Source: Ciborinia camelliae (lineage: Eukaryota > Ascomycota > Leotiomycetes > Helotiales > Sclerotiniaceae). Taken from it: 64,000 nt of DNA. A program made the position numbers and the translations under genes. The DNA is taken from positions 4,086 through 68,085 of the forward strand of contig JANPYM010000025.1 in assembly GCA_025890175.1 (NCBI GenBank), in the 5' to 3' direction. How positions within the stretch are numbered: the first letter of the stretch is position 1; every line of letters begins with the position of its first letter. Shown here piece after piece: positions 24,521-36,318 of the stretch. Under the pieces are notes generated by a model. That model saw only the letters and a program-made list of their open reading frames with translations. It searched no databases and had not been told where the DNA came from.

Positions 24521-25562
24521 ACACTATCGTTACCACAGAATTTATTATTATCCACCTTGCCAGCTCCCTGATTGACCCTTAATAGAAACTACCTCGTACG
24601 CAATGTACATAGCAAAAACTATCAACATCAAGGCTAAAATCATATAGGAGATTTGGGAAAGAACGGTTGGTTTTTAAGAGGTTAATTTTGAGCATGTACT
24701 TTTGAAGGTAACCTTTTGGCAAGAGTTAAATATATGATATCGATCAAGTCAACTCACAGCTCTAAAATGGAAAGGGACAGCTTAAGTTTCGACTATAAGT
24801 AGAGAGGAGCGTGGAATAATTAAAAGTATGAAGTTATTTTGGAAGCTATGGTGGGGAGTTTGTACTACCACCCACCAACATCAAAACAAAGATTGACTTA
24901 ATGAATGCAGTGTAACAGGACTTCTTTGAACCTCACTCCAAAACCTTTGGATACACCTGTGCTCATTTGTATATTTTATTTTACCTTATTGGCCTTGTCA
25001 ACATCGTCACAAGTTGTTCCATTGGGTAAACCATAATATCTCAACGGAAGGTTCTCCTTTTACCTTCTCGTTCCTCCAACAAACAAGAACATATGAGAAC
25101 TTGGAGCACCAAATTTAATCACCTTGCCGCCTATTTTATAACTCATTTTTCCTTCTTTTTGGAAGACAAGACTTTCATAAGTTGTGGAAGTTCTTTTTAT
25201 CCAGATACCTTACTAGGTATTTTGTGCTGTACTTACCTCATATCGAGATATCCTTGTTGTTATTATCGCAAAAAGCTGAATTGCGTGCCGGGGACTCATT
25301 TTCTCGCAGCAGCTTGTGTATCTGAGTGAGAGATTGAGCTACGACTCTCCTGCTTTTAGAATTGCATCACGAAGATTACACGCAAACGTTTTCTTTTTGG
25401 TTGTATTATAGCAGGTTACCGGCGACCTCACACCAAAACAAGAAAACTTCGACCCGTATCCAGCAAAAGAAACTTAAACAATTAAACTTGACCATTATCA
25501 CGACCTCTACCACAAGTAAAAAGGTCCTGAAATAGTTTCAAGGCAATATTGCTTCTGCATCA
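24521..25562. other. Intergenic DNA
   Basis: No gene seen. It lies between the broken NLR-like gene and the first F-box-like gene and contains the latter's promoter. Short open frames lack motifs. Confidence 0.5.
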
Positions 25563-26566
25563 ATGAATGCTATGAAGTCTACTGGAAACAAGGAAAATTT
25601 AAGCATGGCTTTAATCCTTCATCCCACGTTCTCAAATGCAGCGGTTGAATCTGCAAATCGTCGAATAAATGGTAAGAAATTTACCCCTTCATTCCAAAAT
25701 TCGCGCTCCTCTCACTCTGAGTTCCCCAAGAGGTGTCACGGTACTAACCCTCCCCAGAACGCACTTTGCCTACCGAAATCGTCATGGAAATCTTCCATCA
25801 CCTCTTACCAGAACGTGCAACTGATAAAGGAATAGTATATCACACCTCCTGGGATGATCTTTCCAGCGCTGTGTGTTTCGCTTTAACTTGTCGCAATAAT
25901 TGGCATGCATTTAAATATTTACATCCGCGTCTTATCTCTCTCTACAGCTCTAGCCTTGCTCCCAATTCTCATGGTATCGGTCCTCCTCGCCAGGGCTACC
26001 TGAGTGCTTTTCTTCATGATTGGATGGTTAGTAGCGGCTTTCGTGCTCCAAATAGGCGTCATTTGCAAAATGATATCCCATTGCCTTACTTGTCCGTCGC
26101 GGTCTACGGAGCAACTGAAGGTGGTGATATGGAAGAAGCATTAATGAAACGACTCAAAGATTGGGACCGCAAGAGATTCTTTACTGGTATTGTTACTGTA
26201 GATGGTGCAGAGATGCTACGATTTCCCAATCCTAGGGGAATGGGCTGCGATTGGTATCCTGCTGCGTGTCAAATGCTGAAGTATACCATCTTGGGAATGG
26301 ATCCCCGTGCTACTGTTTCAATTCAAGATGCTCCAAGCTCATGGTTATCTATCCTTTCTTATGGTGTTTATCATCGGGCGTGGAATACATACAAGGACTC
26401 TGCTTTGAGAAATTGGGTTGAGGCTCGGCCTGAAGCTAGGGAATATCGCAGAGTCAAGTTGGGAATGCCAGGAGATCTAGATGACAGTAAGTGTGATCGG
26501 ATGATAGATGGCTTCGCCATGCTTCGTTTAATCTCTTATCCTATTAACGGAGAGCGTGTTGTCTAA
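25563..26566 (+). CDS. F-box-like protein, cluster paralogue 1
   Basis: Exons 25563-25671 and 25758-26566 with an 86-nt intron (GTAAGA...CCCCAG), joined in phase as N-G/E-R, give 305 aa. The intron sits just before the F-box-like helix LPTEIVMEIFHHLLPE (about residues 40-55). It is followed by a block shared with neighbours: CFALTCRNNWHAFKYLHP. Further shared blocks are a YLSVAVYG...GDMEEALMKRLKDW region, NPRGMGCDWYPAA and ALRNWVEARPEAREY. There is no signal peptide or membrane segment. The start was chosen at the first ATG of the open exon. The same exon plan and motifs occur at 28327-29861, 31652-32699, 33235-34406 and 35199-36318, so these are paralogues. An F-box would bind Skp1 in an SCF ligase, but the match is weak and this role is inference. 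No better family is known to me. Confidence 0.85.
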
Positions 26567-28326
26567 TTCAAGTTTGATCGGTTTATAGGATGGGTTTGGT
26601 GCATTACGGTAAAACAATGGTGATTATTATTCCCATTCGGTCCACATTGATTACATCTAAAATCAACGGACACAGATTGTCGTCTGAACATATGAAGATG
26701 ATAATGGTTTATTGTTGATACCTTGAAAAAAAGGTTCTGTTCTCGTGTCTATCAAATGATTCTATACCTAGTCGGTAAATTTGGAGTCATTGTCAACATC
26801 TCATACGAAAATTCCAGTAAAACTTTACCTATTTTTCCAAACCCTGCTCCAACAATTGCTCCTCCAGTCCCATATTTCCAATCAATTTTCGGTATGTTTT
26901 TGTAAGTCTGAGTCAAAATTACCATATTATCATCTTGTCATTCCCATTTGTTTCTGGTGGATGTTAGGCATCGAAAATGCCAATCTTGTTAATCATCTCC
27001 ATCTTATTTGAAAACTCGCCAAGACTGAGAAGGAACATCATTGTAGCACTTCATCATCTGTGCTTTCTTCATTTTCCCATGGCTCCTTCTTCATCTTGTA
27101 TCTGCATTACGTATGTTACCTTGCAATCGTGTGTAACTCTTCAATCCGTTGAGATTGTACTCACGATAACAGCAGTGTAGTCCCGCTTGAGTCAGAGAGA
27201 TCTCCCAGTCTTCAATATATTACGAAATTGATGTATGAAAATTGGGAGAATAAACTGTCCCACCAGGTAGTGAACTACATGTCAATTGATTTGGCCTGTT
27301 TTGAATCTGGGCTGAAGGTGTGGAAAATTTATATCTAAGGAAGTAATTTAAAAGCTTTCTCCATTTTTCACCCGTGTTCGTGGAACATGCATTACAGAAT
27401 ATATATACATGTTTCTTTATGATTTGTGAGACCCCTATATGGATGTCGCGGTCAGAATGATTGATATTATAGGCTATTCCCGGGTATTTACACTGAAAGG
27501 CTCATAAACAGGCCACAATTGGGTGGCATATTCATCGACTTGAATGCTCAGATGGATTAGCAAGACCTGGGGCATATGAGTAAGTACCTCCAGGTTATTG
27601 TTGTTCCAAAATTGAGAAAAGCCGAAAGCGTACTCCGTACAGGGTTGCTATGCCTTATACGAATCCCAAATTTCTTTTATAGAGAGCTTACAGGGCCTAG
27701 AAAAGAGTATATACTCTGTAAATGCCCATATATGAACCGAATTTTGACAATTTGACCACGGTCTCTGTACGTTATACTCTGATCTTAATTAATCTACTAT
27801 TGAAGTTTCAACATATATTCATTTGTAGAGCTCTCATTACTTTCAATTTTGGGGAAAAAGGTCATGGTCTGAGGAGATTCAATTTCTAACCCTGTGTGTC
27901 CAAACTGACGCTGAGAGTGGTAATTTTGGAACCTATGATGACCAAGCAGTGTCACCTGGAAGGGATATTAAGCACCAAGGACTCAGGATTGTAAATGTTG
28001 ATTCCTACCTAGACCTAATGGTGTGCTCACAAAGATGGTGTATGAACACGCTCCATGAAGCAATGTTAGGGTATTTAACAGTCCGCCTTTGTGGATCAAA
28101 TACGACCTGTTTTGAAACATTTTCAAAGTTTGACAAGTTATAAATTGCTTGAAATTATTTATTATTCTCATGAACTGTGTAATAAGTTACCCGGAAACCA
28201 GTTTAGTTCTTGAAATCTCAAGCGTCGGGAAAAGGGAAAGAGGCATTTTTGAGGCAGCAGTGGTACCTCCACAGGTAAAAAACCTCAAAAAAAAACAAAA
28301 GCTGAAAGACCCATTTCACCTCAATT
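26567..28326. other. Intergenic DNA
   Basis: About 1.75 kb between two paralogues that converge on it (plus gene on the left, minus gene on the right). No coding motif, RNA gene or tandem repeat was recognised. Confidence 0.5.
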
Positions 28327-29861
28327 CTAACTAGTAATGTTTTTAACCTCCTCCATAACCTTCGCAACATCGATTTTCCCCCTAACCAGCTTCAACATTG
28401 CCTCCACAACCATCTTGACCTTAAGTTTTTGATCCTCAGTACGTACATCAACCGATCTCAACATCTGGAACGCATGTCTCATACTTGTAGTCTTCTTCTC
28501 ACCAAGTCCGTGAATCTTCTTATATTCAAGAGCCGCTGGTTGCTCCTCAACCCAATCTCTCAACATAAAATTCTGATACGTTCTCCAAGCCGAGTAATCA
28601 TTTATGTAGTCCCCTGCATTGAGCCACTGTCCCCCTGTATTCTCTGAGCAGTCAGAAGGCCAGAGAAGCATATCGTGCTTGAGAAGGTGGATCGTAGCAG
28701 GATACCACTCGTCGCCCATTCTGTATGGATTTGGTACATGCCAAGGCAACTTATCCGCCGTGACCTCAGAACATTTGACAGTCCGATGAATCGTGGCAAA
28801 GGCATCGGTCTTGTATTCGTCCATTCTCGAAACAAGTCTGCGTTCCTTCTCTCCTCCGCCAACGTGATATTCCTTTGCACTGACAAATAAGACGATTGGA
28901 AAAGGTTTGTTTGTAGATGAATCATCTTTTGACATAGGGCAACGTAGAGGGCGGCAAGTTGGATGCATACAGTTTTCCAATAGATTAGCAAGTGTTACTG
29001 AAAGTGCTTGGCTGTAGGTATCTAGGGGTGATAATTTATCCAGTGAGACCTTTTTTGTATAGATTTTGCGGAAAGATCTCCAGTGCGAACGACAGGTCAA
29101 CGCAAAGCAGACGCCAGTGCAGAGGTCGAGACGAAAGGGAAATTCGAAATCTAAGAGGGGGATTTTGAGAATCTCCGAGGCGAGTTCTGTTGGCAGAGGA
29201 AATCTAGGGACTAGAGGGAGTATAATATGTTAGTTGAATTCCCAAAGGATTTGAAATGAGCAGGAATAAGACAAGAAAGTACAAAGTAGTAGCATAGGAT
29301 ACTCAGAGGGTATGGATGACACATGACTTTAGTAATGATTATGGATTCAACGGTTTTATTAGAACAGAGAGCCCGATATCAGTAAGAAAGGCGCTATGTG
29401 GGAGAAGGCTTGGCTGTCTTTAGTTTGTTTACTTTCGAACGGCACAAGTCATGGTAGATCGAAGACATAAAACCTGATTGTCGTATTTCATGTAGGTATC
29501 GCGGGGTGTGATATAAAATACAAGCTGTCTGCAGGAATTGTGACAAAATGAAAAGGTTGAAAGGAACAATAGGGGAAGGATTGAAGAAATTCTAACCTGC
29601 TTTCTCGAGGATATTGAGCTTGGTATTGGGGCGTGAATCGCATTTCAACAAAGGTTTCCATTCGTCGGAGTGTGATTCCTTTGTCAGTTTATTTGCTAAA
29701 TAGCATGCTGCCTCTGTACATTGTCAGCAAAAGAAATACTTCGGTCTATGTAAAATCAAGTTCTGAGATGTAGAAGAAAGACACAAGGAAGCTGCAGGTT
29801 TCTTACGATGAATATCAGCCACGATCTGTGAAGGAATCGCCATCTTCTCCAGCTCTCTCAT
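28327..29861 (-). CDS. F-box-like protein, cluster paralogue 2
   Basis: Three exons on the minus strand: 29807-29861, 29597-29713 and 28327-29210. Phases close exactly to give 351 aa. The ATG at 29861 follows an in-frame TAG. Introns are 93 and 386 nt; the second is unusually long for this window, but its donor (GTTAGA) and acceptor (CTCTAG) restore the frame. The protein has the F-box-like stretch FPLPTELASEILKIPL followed by CFALTCRSHWRSFRK, then PNPYRMGDEWYPA and FMLRDWVEEQPAALEYKK, aligning with paralogues 1, 3 and 4. Residues about 110-150 form a family-unlike insertion rich in Cys, Ser and Lys. It is intact. The function is unknown; SCF adaptor is a guess from the F-box-like segment. 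Confidence 0.8.
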
Positions 29862-30430
29862 TTCTTCGCTGACTGCTTTGCGTTTCTAGTGACTCTCGGT
29901 CGGATTTTCTATCTTATTAGATACTGCTTCTTGATCCATACATACAGACAAGGTAGTGTCACAACCCGAGTTACTGAGATTCCAGTAATTGAGATTAGAG
30001 GCGCTGACAGAGATTCGGCGAGTGCGAGGTTCCTGGGTAACTGGCAGAGAAGATTCAAAAATATCCGAGACATCTCCACTTCCCTGAGTAGCCATTTTGA
30101 CCTTTGTATATTGGATCTATTGCAGCAGAGTTTCACTTTTGTGTAAAATCGAGGTGGAAGTAATGGAGGATCTTGAATAGGGACTGATAAATGGCTAACA
30201 CTTTGAACGAAGTGCCAAATGTCGACTAATGTCACACTTTTAAGGCGTGACAGTTGTCGGTTGTGCAAGGCTGAGGGGTGCAGAATCAGAAAGCCGGTCT
30301 ACATGAAGGTAAACAGCGATATGGAAGCGGCTGCATCGACCTCGCTTAATTTTCTCTAGCTTTATTAGGAACCTTAGAGACACGATATTTTGGCCTAAAC
30401 CTTATCTAATCTCTATCCCTATCTTCTCTT
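29862..30430. other. Intergenic DNA upstream of paralogue 2
   Basis: Promoter side of the minus-strand gene. No gene recognised; short frames on both strands overlap and lack motifs. Confidence 0.45.
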
Positions 30431-31030
30431 CTCTTCTCTAACATACATATTCTAAAACACTGAATTGATTATGTAAGCTCAGAAATCCCCCAAAAATCAT
30501 TTAATCTGATTGGTTGAAAAAAGTACATAAGATTTGCACACTATACCCCTAAGAGCAGCCCTGCCTATACTACTTAAGCTCATGAACCTAATCCTGCTTA
30601 GTAATCCACCCCATCTTCATTAGATTCAAGAAATGTTTAATTAGTTCATAGGGCTCTACAAACTGCGCAGTACGAGCTACAAGGGATATCGTAAAGGGAC
30701 GTAGCTAATAATGAGAACGAGCTATAGGCGAGGGCTCGGCCCAAGCGGCCATACTCAAAGCTCGTCAAACATAATACAAAGTAAGCTGGTTCCTCCAACT
30801 TTTTATTCTGTTTTAGGCCACAGAGAAACGTTTTGTTGCAGATTGCAAGGCCTGAAAGGGGTTCTAGGGACGGGGATCCCATGCTCAACTTCTCATATTG
30901 CCTTGAGACTTCAACTTTTCAGCTTGAAAGGAGACAGGAATGCTTAATAGCCCCGGCACGATATTGGAATACTACGAGGTGCTTCATGAAGAGTGACCCA
31001 TAACTCTAGTCCATGCTGCTAATACCAATC
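30431..31030. repeat. Degenerate dispersed repeat (copy 2)
   Basis: Resembles 2155-2520: the blocks CTAACATACATATT, TTGATTATGTAA, GAAAAAAGTAC, AGAAATGTTTAATT, CAAACTG and AAGCGGCC occur in the same order, and CACGATATTGGAATAC (about 30957) matches the 151-bp unit at 2478. This copy keeps more G and C (for example GAGCTATAGGCGAGGGCTC), so it is less RIP-affected. No intact coding sequence. Confidence 0.55.
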
Positions 31031-31651
31031 TTAAGCTAATTTAGACGTTGAGCGTGCTCGAGGTCTCCAAAAGATTCCAAGCATCAACATTGTGTCACAT
31101 TGAGGTACGGAGCTTGAACCTTTCTTGGGCCATCACTCAGCTAAACAATGCTGCTTGTTGTAAATTAAGGAATTCTTTTATGAAGCAAGGTTAGATTAAA
31201 GCCTTAACGCTTAACAGCCAATATTTACATATGATATGGCGGTCTTTTAGAAGCTTTTAAACAACTATCCTCAAATCTTTGAGGACTTGGGATCAAAATC
31301 TTAATTATTAAAGAATTGGGGGTCTTTGGCATGACTAATAAATCTTTTAAAAGGCTTGAATATCTTGAATTTTAGTCGGAAATGGGGAAAGAAAAAACGT
31401 TGTCTGAAAATATAGCGGTATCTTAATCCTAATTTCACTGGCAGGAAGTATTTCTTTTGAATTTAGTCTGGTCCCACAGTCGCAGATAAACAGAGCAGTA
31501 GGATAAATTGCCAAAAATCAATCTTTAAATCATCTATTTCCTGTCTGTACTCTGGTATTACTACCTGCATTATTGTCTGGAATATTACAAATTAATCTCT
31601 GATACTCTATTTCCTGTCTCGACTACCACCGGGATTACTATGACGCAAGTA
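31031..31651. other. Intergenic DNA
   Basis: Moderately AT-rich, no gene seen. May hold more of the dispersed repeat, but I could not align it. Confidence 0.4.
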
Positions 31652-32699
31652 TCATAATATGTTATCAATTTCATAGAATACTGCTTTTGTATCCAATTCT
31701 GTACCCCGATCTGTAAACCCATTTTTCCTCTTCCTTAAAACACATCTTTCCGATTTCTTAAAATAGCCTTGCTTTCTTGTTCTCCTCCAATCCCTTTTCT
31801 TGGTGGAAAATACTGACTCCGCGACGTGGAAAGGCCCTCCGTATCTCCTTTCAACTCCCTCCTGATCATCAAATGGACCACAGTTCACGTTCTCCAATCT
31901 TCACAAAGTAATATCCGCCGATATGATCCGGCATATGGCTCCTGATTCTGCATCCTCCCTTAACGCAGCCCAAGAAAGTTCCCTTCCACGAAGTTCTTGC
32001 CTTTCTACCAAGGGTATCCAAGGATACATCTCTTGCATGAGTCATGACTAGCTGCGGAATGCATCTCCACCAGACTTCGTCTAATCCAAACTGGAAGTTG
32101 AAATGGGTGTTAGAAAACGGAATTATGTGCTTGCTAGTATTACTTGGGTTCAACCAGAAAAATTCCTCGAGCTCGAGGTCAATTTTGAGGTGTGTAGGGT
32201 TCTTGGAGTCATCCATATAGCTTCCAAGGTCCAAGTCACGAAGTGTTGCCTGGTTTCTGCAGGAAGCCAATCCAAAACACACGGCTGAGCATGTGTCTGG
32301 CAAGTCTGGCCATTCGTTTTCGAAATGAATGTTGAATATCTTTATGATTGTTTCGGTTTCTGCGTCCTCGATAGTTGGTGATTAGGAAATTAGGGGATCC
32401 TGTCTGTGGCTTTTCGATGTGACCGTCGTAGCCTTGCTTGACACTATGTAAATCTAATTAGATTCTGTCTCGAGACCCGTAATAAGAGTCTTACCTTTAT
32501 TGTCAACATCAATTGCTTCCATGAATACCATTTCTTTTGATCCATTGTGCGATAGTCTTGAGGTGTGCTTCTGGCGAAAGTCTTGATACGTTAAGGGGTA
32601 AAATAGAGTAGGTTGATTCTTATTGCTCGATACTATACAAATCAAATTAGCTTCACATATACAGCTGCGAAGCTGCTCTCTTGCCTCCATGATATTCAA
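31652..32699 (-). pseudogene. F-box-like cluster paralogue, truncated by a frameshift
   Basis: Exon 32495-32699 (MNIMEAREQLRSC...) splices with a 135-nt intron (GTAAGA...ACGCAG) to an exon running from 32359 down to a stop at 31869. This gives 231 aa, with TETIIKIFNIHF at the F-box-like position and CSAVCFGLASCRNQ aligning with CFALTCR of the neighbours. The frame closes soon after YYFVKIGERE, which matches the GEKE block of paralogues 3 and 4. A different minus frame continues from about 31880 to 31652 with DDQEGVERRYG and RRTRKQGYFKKSERC. The conserved GMGxxWY block and the C-terminal half are absent. It is probably a decayed member. A short expressed protein of 231 aa cannot be excluded. 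Confidence 0.6.
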
Positions 32700-33234
32700 A
32701 GCTTAAATTGGTAGGCGTAGGTGTTAAACTGGAAGCTCCGCTGAGAGCAGCGTTAAGAAGGTCGTAAGTATCCATTAGGGCAAAATTTATGTTCCGATTA
32801 GACAATGGGGGGAACTGAAGAAAGAGCAAAGGAAAGGGTTCTTGAGGATTTGATTATAAGATCTAGGTTGATACATCGTAACTTCTAAAATCACATTGAA
32901 TTACAAACAAGTTCACAATGTTTTCGGGTAGACTCGGCTCAAAGGACCACCCCCTTAATGCCGAGGTAATTCCGGTATGTTTACAAAAACGTTCAGTTAT
33001 GAAAAGTGAATGATCACCTGCAGATACCGATGAAATGGGTTTCATCCTACATCAAGAGTCCAGCTATTAATGGGGGAAAATCCTTTGACCGAATGGTACA
33101 TGAAATGTTCAAAAATATTTACTTCATTATAATATCTCAGGATGCTTGCTGCTTCACCTTTTCACCCTTCGATCAACAATATTTGACAACAATTCTTTTG
33201 AATAGTTGAAACCAGATTCATCAACAACAACACG
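32700..33234. promoter_or_regulatory. Divergent intergenic region
   Basis: 535 bp between the broken minus-strand paralogue and the plus-strand paralogue 3, so it holds both promoters. No gene or specific site was recognised. Confidence 0.4.
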
Positions 33235-34406
33235 ATGGATCTCTCATATGAACAGGAAGCCAAGGCGGGTGGTTCATTAAGAGATCAATCAACTGAAGAA
33301 GGCGGTTCTCTAAGAAATCAATCAACTAAAGCAGGCGGTTCTCTAAGAAATCAATCAGCTGAAGCAGGTGGTTCTCCAAGAGATCAATCAGTTAAAGTTG
33401 GTGGTTCTTTAAGACATCTATCTAACACTCCAATCGTTTCAATGGCACATCCAAGGGTTCAGACTCGCGTTCAGGAGTGGCTAAGCCAAATTGACGTCCA
33501 GCAACTGCGCAAGATCGAAGGTAAATTACAATCTATCCTTTATTAGAACTTTAAATCGAGTCATAGCACTGGTAGCTCAGATTAAACGCATTGCTAACTT
33601 GGATGTATACAGATCCTCGCGTCCCCGTAGAAGTACTATTTCAAGTCATTGAAGAACTTGTTCACAACAACGACTACTGTACATCCACTGCTCTCGCCTT
33701 AACTGGGAGGGCTTACTGGAGCTTCTTCAAAAAACTACATCCTGACGCGATCCTACTTACGACTCAAATACCAGCTTCTACCTACTCTTGTGACGATCTA
33801 CAGCCATGTACTCTCGCAATGGTTCTACAACCATGGTTCGGCTCTCAATATCGCTATTCGGAGCGTCTAAGCCAGTATCTCTCACGATCAATCTATGGAG
33901 ACTTGAAGGGGGAGAAAGAACGGGCTTTAGTAAGGCGAACGAAAGACTTTCATGGTATTCTCTCATGGCAAGGGGACACAGCAGGAGAAAAAATCCTGCC
34001 AAACCCATTCGGAATGGGAGAGGATTGGTATATCGCGGCCGTGCGCCAATTCGTTACTCATGTCGAAAAGGAGAGACCCGATATATCTACTGTTGGCGGC
34101 ACGCTCTTGCATCAATTACCAGGAACCAAGGAAGATTTCTCGCTTCGAGAAAGTGTAAGGATGTCAAACTTGGCCATGAAGAATCAATATGCGAGATCTA
34201 CTATGATGCAGAAAAGCTACTTGTGGGCATGGATGGGGTTGTATGTTCATCCTCGGATTCCCAATTGGGGTACATCTGATGGCACGTATACGCGTCGAAG
34301 ATGTTTTTGGGAGGAAATAGTGCAAGCGTCTCGACAAGATTGGGAACGTCATTTTCTTCTGATCGAGGATGGTGTCAAGGTTCCTAAAATTGGCTTGGCG
34401 AATTAA
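33235..34406 (+). CDS. F-box-like protein, cluster paralogue 3, with N-terminal 11-residue repeats
   Basis: Exons 33235-33520 and 33613-34406 with a 92-nt intron (GTAAAT...TATACAG) join in phase (E/D-P-R-V) to give 359 aa. Residues 10-64 are five 11-residue repeats of the form xxGGSLR-N/D-QS-x. The F-box-like segment VPVEVLFQVIEELVHN follows the splice, then ALALTGRAYWSFFKKLHP, LSRSIYGDLKGEKERALVRRTKD and LPNPFGMGEDWYIAA, all aligned with the neighbours. The last part (WAWMGLYVHPRIPNW) replaces the LRxWVE block of paralogues 1 and 2. The protein is soluble in appearance. The Gly/Ser/Arg repeat is absent from the other paralogues and suggests an extra, variable N-terminal interaction region. 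Function unknown. Confidence 0.85.
33262..33426 (+). repeat. 33-bp in-frame coding minisatellite, five units
   Basis: Five direct 33-bp units encode KAGGSLRDQST, EEGGSLRNQST, KAGGSLRNQSA, EAGGSPRDQSV and KVGGSLRHLSN. The period is a multiple of 3, so unit gain or loss keeps the frame. The central units are most alike and the outer ones more diverged, as expected for a repeat changing by slippage or unequal exchange. Confidence 0.95.
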
Positions 34407-35198
34407 CAAGGCTTCGGGTAATCAGCGATTTTGAATTTATGAGTCCTTGGGGGATGGGATAGCTCGGTTTCGATGGTTAAGACAATACAAAGGGCCTCAT
34501 TTCAGTCTGTTCTTGAACGCAAGACCATATCTTTGACTTCGAATCCAGAATACACAGGCCTCTGGTGGTATCAACAAAAAAGTGCGCAAATGGGATATGG
34601 GTTTTCGTTATACTTGACACACTTTAGTGCAGTCAAGTTGACCAATGACATTTTAAACTGGGAACTGGGAGCAACTTGAGCATAGCTTGAATGCAAAAAT
34701 AATTGCTTTCAACATAAAATTTGCCCCAAATTCTGAACCTCTACAGTGACTTATTTGTGATTTCCATCTACGTCTATGCGGGTCATATACTCAACGTGCA
34801 GCTTCGCTATATCACCATGGATATTGCATTCCGACAGCTAAGTTTAACCTCCAGTTCCCCTCTACATGGAATTTCATCGAACCTTGCTTTAAATGACATC
34901 TAATAGACGTCTTTAAGTCTCACTTCTGAGAGGAGGTAAGGTAAAATCGAGTAATTTCACCTTTAATACTGTGAGTCACATGGATAATCAAGTGTTATGG
35001 CACATTCAAATATTTCAACGCAGTGGCACCGCAGTTCATTGTGTTCTGTTGTAAAAAGGATATGATAAAACTAATGGATATAATTCATCTAACTTAGTAT
35101 TGCAATGGATAACACTAACCAAACGTGTTTAATACATCAAGGACGTAGTAACTCAAAGTACTTCCTAACATGTCAAATTCCCATGCTTTCTCCATACA
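34407..35198. other. Intergenic DNA between convergent paralogues
   Basis: Lies between the 3' ends of paralogues 3 (plus) and 4 (minus). No gene motif; open frames of 60-81 codons look like chance. Confidence 0.45.
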
Positions 35199-36318
35199 TT
35201 AAGGAAGATGATGAAGAAAATGAGTCCCTGACCCTTTTGTCTCAATGTAGTCCTTCAATTTCGCCTCGTTTTTGGCTGCTATCTTAGCCTGCTTTATATA
35301 ATACGATGTTTTAATCTTTATGTCATGCTTAGGCTTCTGATAGTTTGATGAGAATTCCTGTCCTTCGTCCGGAAAAGACAACAATAGTGCAAGTTCAACA
35401 TCCATATTTTGAAATTTGTGTTTTCGCCACGCCGCACCATCTCCATTAGATAACAACCATTGACACAGACACGAAGTACGATATTTTCGATATAGTGCAG
35501 CCTCCATGGGCAGCCAGAATCCAACCCAGCCCAAGATGTTCTTCTTAAGTTTTCGTGCTGCTAAGGGAAACCACTCTTCCGCCGTCATGCCGAAAGGACT
35601 TGGAACCTGATGCCAGTTTAGTTTATTTTCATGGATAACCAAGGTCTTATAATCCCTCCACCGTTCCTCTAAAGCTTGTTCTTTCTCTCCTGGAATATCA
35701 CCGTACATGGTACGAGATAGAAAAAGTGTTTCGATGTGTTCGCTATCGCAACCCGGACGACGATAATTGGGGCCTAACCAGCTCCCGATCAACCCAATCA
35801 TTTGTTTTCGAAGTGCTAACTGGTTTTCGATTATACTGAAGCGATAGTAGGACTTCGGCTTAGATTTGAGGTAGTACCAATAGCTTCGGCATGCGAGGCC
35901 AAGGCAGATAATCGTAGCTTTATCGTTTTGAGCGTGTAGGATGTCGATGATGATGGCGGCGATTTCGGGTGGAAAACCTTGAAACTGTGATTCGGCTGCT
36001 GAATCTACAGTATCTACTTTCAATCCGGTCAGTATTACATCTGCCAATATGTCTATTGAACTAGAAAATGTTGAGCTTCAAAGGCAGAGAAGGGAGATGC
36101 TTACTAATTGAGATGGCAAGCGACTCGAGGTTGATGCGTTGGTCCACGGTATCTACATCTTGGTTCTTGCCATGAGTTTCTGTGACAATCGTGTGGTCGC
36201 TTGGCTCAGAAATAGCTTTCAAAGCTCCAATGACGGAGTTTTTGAAAAGGTCTGTCTTTCCTTTATACATGTTGCTGTTTTGTGAAAGTCGATGTGGGGT
36301 GTTTGGTCGGAAATTCAT
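35199..36318 (-). CDS. F-box-like protein, cluster paralogue 4
   Basis: Exons 36105-36318 and 35199-36040 on the minus strand with a 64-nt intron (GTAAGC...TTGGCAG) give 351 aa. A second acceptor (ACTGTAG, about 20 nt into exon 2) is also in phase and would remove seven residues. Motifs in order: FPPEIAAIIIDILHAQ (F-box-like), CLGLACRSYWYYLKSKP, GSWLGPNYRRPG, LSRTMYGDIPGEKEQALEERWRDY, PSPFGMTAEEWFPLAA and CLCQWLLSNGDGAAWRK. It is closest in wording to paralogue 3 (YGDxxGEKExAL). The Lys-rich C-terminus (residues about 300-345) is specific to this copy. Intact. The function is unknown beyond a possible Skp1-binding F-box. Confidence 0.85.
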
